Below, piece after piece: positions 14,972 to 21,456 of a DNA stretch of 21,456 bases. Each line of letters starts with the position of its first letter. The first letter of the stretch is position 1. The DNA is from a virus. The stretch is from positions 1 through 21,456 of IMG/VR virus record IMGVR_UViG_3300017824_000067; one strand, written 5' to 3'. Position numbers and translations under genes: made by a program. Under the pieces are notes generated by a model. That model ran no database searches. It was not told the origin of the DNA and saw only the letters and a program-made list of their open reading frames with translations.

Positions 14972-16534
14972 ATGAAGTTCAAAAGATTAAAAAACAAAAT
15001 CTCAGAGATTGAACATAAATTAAAAAGCCGAGAACATTTAACAGAAGTTAAATCTACTGTCTCGCAAAAATCACCACAAATTTTAACAGAAATGAAAAAA
15101 ATAGGTATTGAAAAATTACCATACTCTTATTCTGCCTTAGAGAGATTTATAGACTCTGAAACTATGGATACTCACTATAATAAACATTATAAAGGGTATG
15201 TAAAAAAATTAAATAACGCACTATCAAATAGAATAGACGGTAATATTGAATTAGAACAATTAATAAAAGGAATATCCAGATACAATAAAACAATTAGAGA
15301 TAATGCTGGTGGGGTATTTAATCACTCATTATTTTGGAAAATGTTGTCCCCAAAAAAACAAAGAGCACAAGGAGAGGTTTATGAAAAAATTATTAAAGAT
15401 TTTGGAGACTTTTCTAAATTTAAAAGAATATTTAGTAATGAATCATTAAAAAACTTTGGTTCAGGATGGACATGGTTAGTAGTTACTAAATCAGGTAAAT
15501 TAAAAGTGATGTCCACACCTAATCAAGACAACCCTCTAATGAATGTAGTTAAAAATGGAGGATATCCAATTTTAGGGATAGACACTTGGGAACACGCATA
15601 TTATTTAAAATATCGCAATAAGAGAGATGAATATATTAGAAATTTTTGGTCAGTTATTAATTGGGATTATGTGAATGAACTTTATAATAGTCAAGTTAAT
15701 AAAAAAATTAATGAAACTAATCAAGTTAAAAGTATAATCTCTGAAGGTTCAAGTCCGGGATGTAATAGAAATCAAGTACAAACATATAGAAGGTTGTTTA
15801 ATACCAATCCAGAAATAAAAAAGAGATTTATGTACACTATAATGGATATCCTTAAAGAAGTATTTTCAGATTATTGGTATGAAAAAAATAAATATTCTAA
15901 AGGACAAATGTCCGGCGTTTATGATTATGAACAAAAAGGTCGTTCAGTTATAAATAAATTAAACACAAATTACACAGCATTTTGTACTTTGGTGACGGAT
16001 ACAAATAACTACTTAAAAAAATATGGTATAGATGTTATTAATTTTAATAATAAAAACCATAAGGAACAATTGGTAGAAGTTGATAGACTTAACAAATACC
16101 TTATAGAACTAAGATACAGTATGTTTGACTCTAACTCTGAAACTTTTAAAACTATAATGTCAGGTCTTGATAAGACCAATAAATTTGGAGATAAGAGAGA
16201 GGTGGACGCAGTAGTAAACTTAAAAAATATCTTTAAAACCGATAACGTTAAAAAAGTTGGAGAACTTGGAGATGTAGACGATATGATTGGAGGGATTGAC
16301 GCCACAGTTAAATTAAATGAGGAAACTAAAACAATGCAAATTAAACCATTTAATCGTATAACAAAACAAAATGGTAAAGTAACCGTTTATGGTACAGGTA
16401 ATGTAAAACCTTATAAAACTGACTTTTTAGTTTTTCATAGTAATAAATTAGGAACAGTAGTTTTTGAAAATAAAAATACAAAAATTATTAACGGTAGATA
16501 CGTCTTTACAGAGTCATCTGAATATAATATTTAA
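14972..16534 (+). CDS. Mn/Fe superoxide dismutase fused to a PD-(D/E)XK-like C-terminal domain
   Basis: 520 residues. Residues 47-240 are a full iron/manganese superoxide dismutase, which converts superoxide to peroxide and oxygen: LPYSYSALERFID, MDTHYNKHYKGYV (ligand H68, H72, Y76), FNHSLFW (ligand H118), NFGSGWTWLVV, STPNQDNPL (Q185) and LGIDTWEHAYYLKY (ligands D204, H208). All four metal ligands are present, and Gly114 with Gln185 is the Mn-type pattern. Residues 1-46 are a charged leader ending ILTEMKKIGIEK. Residues 250-520 do not belong to SOD: a helical stretch, then GELGDVDDMIGGIDATV and TMQIKPF (D443...Q456-x-K458), resembling the D...QxK core of Mrr-type PD-(D/E)XK nucleases. The gene lies between helicase and gp13-like neck genes. 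The SOD call is firm, the nuclease call tentative; a catalytically dead or structural role is possible. Confidence 0.85.
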   Translation: MKFKRLKNKISEIEHKLKSREHLTEVKSTVSQKSPQILTEMKKIGIEKLPYSYSALERFIDSETMDTHYNKHYKGYVKKLNNALSNRIDGNIELEQLIKGISRYNKTIRDNAGGVFNHSLFWKMLSPKKQRAQGEVYEKIIKDFGDFSKFKRIFSNESLKNFGSGWTWLVVTKSGKLKVMSTPNQDNPLMNVVKNGGYPILGIDTWEHAYYLKYRNKRDEYIRNFWSVINWDYVNELYNSQVNKKINETNQVKSIISEGSSPGCNRNQVQTYRRLFNTNPEIKKRFMYTIMDILKEVFSDYWYEKNKYSKGQMSGVYDYEQKGRSVINKLNTNYTAFCTLVTDTNNYLKKYGIDVINFNNKNHKEQLVEVDRLNKYLIELRYSMFDSNSETFKTIMSGLDKTNKFGDKREVDAVVNLKNIFKTDNVKKVGELGDVDDMIGGIDATVKLNEETKTMQIKPFNRITKQNGKVTVYGTGNVKPYKTDFLVFHSNKLGTVVFENKNTKIINGRYVFTESSEYNI

Positions 16535-16553
16535 AGAAATATACTTTTCTTAA

Positions 16554-16561
16554 TATTTATA
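16554..16561 (+). promoter_or_regulatory. TATTTATA element ahead of the gp13-like gene
   Basis: Plus-strand TATTTATAAAGA from 16554, the element ending 14 nt before the ATG at 16576. The 12-nt string is identical to that ahead of the RHH-like gene at 10803. Confidence 0.4.
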
Positions 16562-16575
16562 AAGAAAACGTATAT

Positions 16576-17688
16576 ATGTCAATAATCAACGAACCACAAA
16601 GAAGTAAATTATATACTCGTGTAAAACACCTCTTAGGTGCACCTATACGTAGTATTGAAGTCGAAGATGAAATGATGGACTCATTACTTGAGTTATCAAT
16701 TCAAGATTACGCACAATATGTTAACGATTGGCTAATTGAATCTCAATGGACATCACTATATGGGATGAACCTAGATGAACAATCAGTTACAAGAGCATTT
16801 ACTACACGTTCATTAGATTGGGAAACCCAATATACTTATTCATATTCTAAAATTGTGGGTCTACAAGCTGGTGGAGATTATGTACTTAAAAAAGACTATA
16901 TAACATTAGTACCTAACCAACAAATATACGAAATACCCGCAGGAAGAGAATTAAACGAACTTTTATGGTTTACACGAGCAGAATTAGACGCCGCGTTTTT
17001 TGACCCATTTATGGGTGGATTCGGAGGTATGGGAGGTGTAGGTCTTGGTGGTGGTGCCGGTTTCGCACAAATGGGTCAAACAGGTAACTACATGATTACA
17101 CCTGCATTTGATATACTACTAAGAATGCAAGATATAAACGTTAAAAGAAGACTAATTGCCGGTGAATTAACATACAGAGTAACTGCATTACCTGAAGGTA
17201 AAAAGGCACTTCATTTATATAATGTTCCAGGAGGTAAATTTGATTTTGGTAATATTGAATTTAATGAATACAGAGTATGGTATTGGTACTATGAAACTGA
17301 TGACAGAGAAGATTGTTTAGCAAAAAACCCTGACATCGTAAGACTACCATCAGATATACCAATAGATGAAATGAAATGGGATGAATTAAATAATCCCGCA
17401 CAGGCTTGGGTTAGAAAATGGTTTGTTGCGTATGTTAAGGAAACATTAGGTAGAGTTAGGGGTAAATTTAGTGGTAACTTAAAAACACCTGACTCAGAAG
17501 TTACTATGGATTACGATTCGTTATTAACTGAAGCCAAAGACGAAAAAAGTAAATTAATGGAAGAGTTAATGGCTAGATTAGAAAGACTAAGACCAGACAA
17601 GATGATGGAAAGAGAAGCTAATTTAGCTGAAAACTTAAACAAATCATTACAATATAGAGCACTGCCTCGACAGATGTATATAATATAA
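16576..17688 (+). CDS. T4 gp13-like neck protein candidate
   Basis: 370 residues (T4 gp13 has 309). The N-terminus YTRVKHLLGAPIRSIEVEDE followed by a helix with SIQDYAQYVNDWLIESQW is the layout I associate with gp13-type neck/connector proteins, which form the ring that closes the portal after packaging and receives the tail. A Gly-rich loop fills residues 147-170 (MGGFGGMGGVGLGGG), probably a flexible insertion. The C-terminal part is helical, with WVRKWFVAYVKETLGRVRGK and a heptad-like stretch up to residue 350. It follows the SOD fusion by 41 nt on the plus strand, while the gp14- and gp15-like genes lie 3.5 kb away on the opposite strand, so the T4 13-14-15 cluster has been split. Assignment from pattern; moderate confidence. 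Confidence 0.55.
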   Translation: MSIINEPQRSKLYTRVKHLLGAPIRSIEVEDEMMDSLLELSIQDYAQYVNDWLIESQWTSLYGMNLDEQSVTRAFTTRSLDWETQYTYSYSKIVGLQAGGDYVLKKDYITLVPNQQIYEIPAGRELNELLWFTRAELDAAFFDPFMGGFGGMGGVGLGGGAGFAQMGQTGNYMITPAFDILLRMQDINVKRRLIAGELTYRVTALPEGKKALHLYNVPGGKFDFGNIEFNEYRVWYWYYETDDREDCLAKNPDIVRLPSDIPIDEMKWDELNNPAQAWVRKWFVAYVKETLGRVRGKFSGNLKTPDSEVTMDYDSLLTEAKDEKSKLMEELMARLERLRPDKMMEREANLAENLNKSLQYRALPRQMYII

Positions 17689-17695
17689 AATAATT

Positions 17696-18040
17696 ATGGG
17701 AATAATTAAATCATACCCCATAAAAAAGGTTATATATGGGGAGGTAAAATCAGTATCAGAAACTATTTTAATTAAAAACACTACTCATTACACTACTAAA
17801 GGTGAGGGTTCTATTATAGTTAAAAACGATATTGCTGAAAAAAAATGTACGATTAACTTAGACGAAAAAACAACAGAACATATTACTATTAAATCTATGA
17901 GTTATACTGTTATAAAAACAAACAAACTCATCGATGAACAATATGAACAAATTGAACTCGATAAGTTTGCATCGGTAGAACTAAGATTTATTAATGATAG
18001 TTGGTATGTTATGTCGTCTGATGGGTTAAAGAACTCATAA
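17696..18040 (+). CDS. Hypothetical beta-rich protein (114 aa)
   Basis: Not recognised. 114 residues, predicted mostly beta strands with alternating Thr/Ile (ETILIKNTTHYTTKGEGSII, EHITIKSMSYTVIK) and ending VELRFINDSWYVMSSDGLK, a W-Y-V-x-S-S-D-G end seen in small phage virion proteins of the parallel or jelly-roll sort. It starts 7 nt after the gp13-like stop, so it is probably co-transcribed and may be a decoration, neck-fibre or other structural part. Its last 32 nt overlap the 3' end of the convergent DNA polymerase gene. One Cys, no membrane segment. Confidence 0.6.
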   Translation: MGIIKSYPIKKVIYGEVKSVSETILIKNTTHYTTKGEGSIIVKNDIAEKKCTINLDEKTTEHITIKSMSYTVIKTNKLIDEQYEQIELDKFASVELRFINDSWYVMSSDGLKNS

Positions 18041-20840
18041 TTCCAAGATTTTTTTCTACGTATTCATCGTTTACTAAATTCATAGTATTTTCTAAGTACA
18101 TATAATAGGGGTTGATATTAACATCATTCCAAAACCTAACTTCAGTGTCTGATAATGTCAAAACCTCATCTAACGTATCTTGGTCACCTTCTCTACGAGG
18201 ATATCCTCTAACTAACTTTGTTTGAGATTTAGTAAAAAACGGTCTATCCTCAGGATTTTCAACAAGGATTTCGTCTCTTATATCTGTAGAAAAAACAACC
18301 AATAAAGGTTCAATTCTTTTATTAAATGCCGCCAGATATCTTGGAACGTTATATTCACCTAATTTATCAGGTGTCTCACTTATATATTTATCGCTAATTA
18401 AATAACAGTTAAGTACAACTTCAACATCATCGGCAGGCATTGTTACACCATGTTCAGCTTTATATTTTCTCTTTTCTGCTGCGGTTGCGTTCCATATATT
18501 TTTCTTTTGAACATCACCGTGAGATTTTCTTTCACCATTATTAACATAATAGATTGTATCACCAAGACCAACAGGTATATTATGTTTTATAGCCAATTCC
18601 ATATGTGCTTGTCTTGACATTAATGACCCTGACTTAGTTTTTTTAGTGATGTGTACCTTATATTCTTTTATTGTTTGCTTAACTCTTGCTTTATTTGCAA
18701 TCTTTGAAATTGGTATTTGTTTATCATAAATCTTTTGAACATATTCATAATAATACTCTAAAAACTCATGACCCTTACCGTCTAATAGTAATCTTAGTCC
18801 TTTATCCAAAAACTCAGCAACATAGGTTGGTAGTTTTTTAGATTTAATACTATTACCTGTGAGTTTGACTTTTCCTGTATCAGTTAGAAGGGCGTAGTTT
18901 TTTCTGGCAACATTAATGGTTGACGGCCAAACACCATCAGTATCTAACCCCATCTCTCCTCTCATAAAAATATCATTATATTCCGCAACATCTGCCTCAG
19001 TACCGACATACGTCTTACCTTCAACTACCAAGTCATTCAGACCTTTACCAACATAAGTATGGGTCTCACGACCTTCAGGAGAGGAAAAGTTAACACCGTC
19101 AGTATCCATAACTAAAGGTTTATATCCTCTATTCATAAACCACATAATCATTTGTCTCAAATACTGTCTACCCGTACACGTAATCTGTTCACCCATATCC
19201 ATATCACCCCACGGAAATACATGTGGTGCGGATAATGAACCAAAAAATGCATTAATAAAGATTTTAATTGGTAATTGTTTACGGTTGTATTTTTTTGATT
19301 GTTCAGGGTCACTAACATATAAATCGGCAGCTAATTGTTTATAGTTAATACGAGTATCTCTAAAGTACTTTAACATACTTTTCATTGCTCCTGTAACGTC
19401 ACATTTAGGGAACACATCGTGAACTAACTGAATTGATGGGTAAAGTGAGGAGTAATCGAGTTTTAAAACGTCTGTAGAATACCCTACCGCCATTAATCTA
19501 GATAATCCACCTGTAAAAGGTCTTTTTTCCCCTCTTTTAGGGATTGCCAAATTATGTTTATATGACCATGCCGCCATAATCATTTTCCATAATGTGGCGG
19601 TACCCATAGTAGAAAGTCTTTCATATGTTGTTGGTACTAATTTAGAAAGTAAGAAGTTTGCTTGATTGTACTCTCCGTCAACAACCATAGTTTCCCATAT
19701 ATCATCATATAGATAACGTTCAATAATGTAATTACCATTAACTTTTTGATAGTGACCCGGAAATCTCTCCATCAAATTCTCAGTACCTACACTACCCACT
19801 TCTTTATATTTACCTGTTTTAGGGTTGAGGTAATAGTCTTTATTATCAAAATAAATTTTACCAATTTTATCTCCCTCAACATATACACGGTTTTCTTTTT
19901 CTGCACCAATAAATTGGGTAATATATTTAAGACCCCAGCTTTTAATATCTGAATTGATTGCTTGCGCTCTACGTACAGCATGGGCAATATCTACAATGTT
20001 ATAACCCCACATCATTGTTTGAGTGTATGGTTCCATTTCGTTGGCTAATTTCAACATACCTTCTTTTTGTCTCAAACTTTGTTTTGGATTAAGAGTTTTA
20101 GAAATCTTTTTAATATCTAATCCTAATATTTCTGCCCTACGAATAATAAAAGGAAAATCAAAGAAAGCAGAGTTGTAACCTCCAATCAACGTTGGTTTTA
20201 GATATGCGATGGTATCAAAAAAATCTATAATAACCTTACGTTCTTCTTCGTCATTTTCACACGCAATAACTTTCTCAAAACCCTTATTGTCTTTCATTCC
20301 AATAAGAAATATACGACTATCTTCAGGGGAAAGTCCTGTAGTCTCAATATCGAAAACAAATCTATGTACTTCATCATACTCGTCAAAACCTTTAAATAGT
20401 CTTTTACTTTTTTGTATTAGATATTGCTCAGTAGGTGGTAATATCATAATATTATCCGAATTACCTCGACCCCACGGGTCTAATCCTCCGCCTTTAAAAA
20501 AGTTAACTAAGTTACTATACGACTTTGTAGTTTTAACCAAAAACTTTAGACCACCCTCTAACCGTTCATCTCCGTGAGTTTCTAACTTATCGATAATAAT
20601 TCCATGAGTGGACATCGCCTGTTTTTGTGCAGATTTTGACCCACCATAGAAATTAACTCCATGTAAGTTACCTACCCAAGCAAATGGAATAAATGTGTCT
20701 GATTTGATTACTTTACCCTGAACCGGGTGTTGAATTATCTTGAATATTTTTCCTGAAGCGTAATCATATTCTAACGCTACTATGTATTTTTCAGGGTCCT
20801 CTCCGTTGAGGAATTGTTCAATTTCTTCTTGTGATACCAT
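18009..20840 (-). CDS. Family B DNA polymerase (T4 gp43-like)
   Basis: 943 residues (T4 gp43 has 898). It copies the phage genome with proofreading. The exonuclease domain shows Exo I FVFDIETTGL (D164, E166) and Exo II GGYNSAFFDFP (N223, D228). The polymerase domain shows motif A LKLDYSSLYPS (D462), motif B KKYNRKQLP...FINAFFGSLS (N530) and motif C LVMDTDGVNF (D579, D581); DTDG replaces the commoner DTDS. All catalytic acids are present. The C-terminus ends about 30 residues past a YMYLENTMNLV stretch and may carry the sliding-clamp contact, though no clear clamp motif was seen. It is transcribed from a dedicated promoter with a hairpin in its leader, and its 3' end overlaps the convergent beta-rich gene by 32 nt. 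Confidence 0.95.
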   Translation of the reverse strand: MVSQEEIEQFLNGEDPEKYIVALEYDYASGKIFKIIQHPVQGKVIKSDTFIPFAWVGNLHGVNFYGGSKSAQKQAMSTHGIIIDKLETHGDERLEGGLKFLVKTTKSYSNLVNFFKGGGLDPWGRGNSDNIMILPPTEQYLIQKSKRLFKGFDEYDEVHRFVFDIETTGLSPEDSRIFLIGMKDNKGFEKVIACENDEEERKVIIDFFDTIAYLKPTLIGGYNSAFFDFPFIIRRAEILGLDIKKISKTLNPKQSLRQKEGMLKLANEMEPYTQTMMWGYNIVDIAHAVRRAQAINSDIKSWGLKYITQFIGAEKENRVYVEGDKIGKIYFDNKDYYLNPKTGKYKEVGSVGTENLMERFPGHYQKVNGNYIIERYLYDDIWETMVVDGEYNQANFLLSKLVPTTYERLSTMGTATLWKMIMAAWSYKHNLAIPKRGEKRPFTGGLSRLMAVGYSTDVLKLDYSSLYPSIQLVHDVFPKCDVTGAMKSMLKYFRDTRINYKQLAADLYVSDPEQSKKYNRKQLPIKIFINAFFGSLSAPHVFPWGDMDMGEQITCTGRQYLRQMIMWFMNRGYKPLVMDTDGVNFSSPEGRETHTYVGKGLNDLVVEGKTYVGTEADVAEYNDIFMRGEMGLDTDGVWPSTINVARKNYALLTDTGKVKLTGNSIKSKKLPTYVAEFLDKGLRLLLDGKGHEFLEYYYEYVQKIYDKQIPISKIANKARVKQTIKEYKVHITKKTKSGSLMSRQAHMELAIKHNIPVGLGDTIYYVNNGERKSHGDVQKKNIWNATAAEKRKYKAEHGVTMPADDVEVVLNCYLISDKYISETPDKLGEYNVPRYLAAFNKRIEPLLVVFSTDIRDEILVENPEDRPFFTKSQTKLVRGYPRREGDQDTLDEVLTLSDTEVRFWNDVNINPYYMYLENTMNLVNDEYVEKNLGIMSSLTHQTT

Positions 20841-20870
20841 AATATTTGTTTTTCGTTTGAGACATTTTGC

Positions 20871-20889
20871 TCACATCGTACTGATGTGA
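20871..20889 (-). promoter_or_regulatory. Hairpin in the DNA polymerase mRNA leader
   Basis: A perfect 7-bp stem TCACATC/GATGTGA with a 5-nt loop (AGTAC in the mRNA sense), lying between the promoter and the polymerase ATG, 30 nt before the start. T4 gp43 represses its own translation by binding a leader hairpin, so an autoregulatory operator is conceivable. No T run follows, so it is not a terminator. Confidence 0.5.
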
Positions 20890-20910
20890 TTACTCTTAAC
20901 ATTTAAACAA

Positions 20911-20939
20911 ATAATAAGTAACTATTTTAGTTTTGTCAA
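20911..20939 (-). promoter_or_regulatory. Promoter of the DNA polymerase gene
   Basis: On the minus strand TTGACA (20934-20939), a 17-nt spacer and TATTAT (20911-20916): a perfect -35 box and a one-mismatch -10 box. The same stretch read as TTG...TATTATTTG is also near the Bacteroidota TTG/TAnnTTTG pattern. It starts right after the stop of the cysteine-rich gene and lacks the TATTTATA element, consistent with early expression by host RNA polymerase. Confidence 0.6.
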
Positions 20940-20940
20940 A

Positions 20941-21396
20941 CTATTTTGTATTTCTTTCTTGCCACTCGTAAGATACTGAATCCTCGTCAATAGGACCACC
21001 TTTCGCCCATGTATAGCAAGTTCTCGCAGAATGACATTTAAAATTATGCATCCAACAATATCCTAACCTACCATCCTTATCGGATGTCACTCCAGGCATA
21101 CACTCATCCATTCTGTTTGAGATGTCAAACGCGACACAATTACCACAAAGTGATTTTTTAGCGGCCACCTCTGTGGTGTCCCAATGTTCGGCTAAATCTT
21201 TCCAATAATCTCCAGGTTCATCAACATTTAATGGTCCGTATTTTATGTGTTCAGATTTAATTGACGAATCCCTATTTTTAGTATTTAACTCTAAATCTTG
21301 AGTCGCATTTGGACAGTCCATTTCAGACTCACCAAGTAACCTACGATTAAGTCTTTCGATGACTAAACTCTTTTTTCTTCTTATATTATTACTCAT
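20941..21396 (-). CDS. Cysteine-rich conserved phage protein, probable metal binding
   Basis: 151 residues. The second half has six Cys in the order LCGNCVAF (C84, C87), DECMPG (C99), LGYCWMHNFKC (C114, C121) and ARTCYTWAKGGPI (C127), a pattern I know from hypothetical proteins of marine tailed phages and one that would suit a zinc site or a small iron-sulfur cluster. The first 45 residues are basic and polar with a LNRRLLGESEMDCP stretch; residues 52-75 (YGPLNVDEPGDYWKDLAEHW) form a linker. It lies just upstream of the polymerase on the same strand and ends in TAG directly before the polymerase promoter. Function unknown. Confidence 0.65.
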   Translation of the reverse strand: MSNNIRRKKSLVIERLNRRLLGESEMDCPNATQDLELNTKNRDSSIKSEHIKYGPLNVDEPGDYWKDLAEHWDTTEVAAKKSLCGNCVAFDISNRMDECMPGVTSDKDGRLGYCWMHNFKCHSARTCYTWAKGGPIDEDSVSYEWQERNTK

Positions 21397-21456
21397 ATCT
21401 TAAATTATATTAATATATAAATTTTCTCTTATTGGCGCGATTAATTGACCCATAGA
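21397..21456 (-). other. Leader of the cysteine-rich gene and possible tail of an upstream gene
   Basis: AT-rich leader with no Shine-Dalgarno. Two minus-strand frames are open from the window edge for 14-18 codons (ending at 21410 and 21400), either of which could be the end of an upstream gene; the stretch is too short to choose. Confidence 0.25.

Overview
The window looks like part of an AT-rich genome of a contractile-tailed (myovirus-type) phage with a T4-like tail and neck module. The evidence is a tail sheath, a gp19-type tail tube, a gp26-like hub/chaperone protein, a tape-measure candidate, neck/tail-completion candidates (gp13-, gp14- and gp15-like), and a family B DNA polymerase. 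No rRNA, tRNA, integrase or IS element was seen. The host is probably a member of the Bacteroidota, but this is inference: starts lack Shine-Dalgarno sequences, and the OmpA-like segment at the left edge has the G-x-A-S-P style of core that I associate with that phylum.

Layout. Positions 1-7461 and 7539-10727 (minus strand, read right to left) hold sheath, a 50-aa protein, a HAD-type phosphatase, tail tube, terminator, gp26-like protein, a small overlapping ORF, tape measure, and a very large structural protein with an OmpA-like C-terminal part that runs off the left edge. A 49-aa ribbon-helix-helix-like protein (plus strand) sits back to back with the sheath gene. Positions 11010-13122 (minus) hold three chained genes: gp14-like (broken by an in-frame TAG), a zinc-ribbon protein and a gp15-like protein, joined by ATGA and TAATG overlaps. 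Positions 13169-18040 (plus) hold an SNF2-type helicase, a superoxide dismutase fused to a second domain, a gp13-like neck protein and a small beta-rich protein. Positions 18009-21396 (minus) hold DNA polymerase and a cysteine-rich protein.

The genes supply tail building (sheath, tube, length ruler, chaperones), head-tail joining (gp13/14/15-like) and genome replication or repair (polymerase, helicase). Inserted among them are enzymes not usual for such a module: a HAD phosphatase between sheath and tube, and a complete Mn-type superoxide dismutase domain joined to a C-terminal region with a PD-(D/E)XK-like D...QxK signature. The SOD fusion is the most unusual object here.

Regulation. An 8-bp element TATTTAT(A/C) lies 5-49 nt ahead of eight genes; its reverse complement is the T4 late-promoter box TATAAATA. 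The polymerase gene instead has a TTGACA-17-TATTAT promoter and a 5'-leader hairpin. Other points of note are the amber codon in the gp14-like gene, which is followed by 48 more in-frame coding codons, and a 47-nt overlap between the two chaperone-position ORFs.
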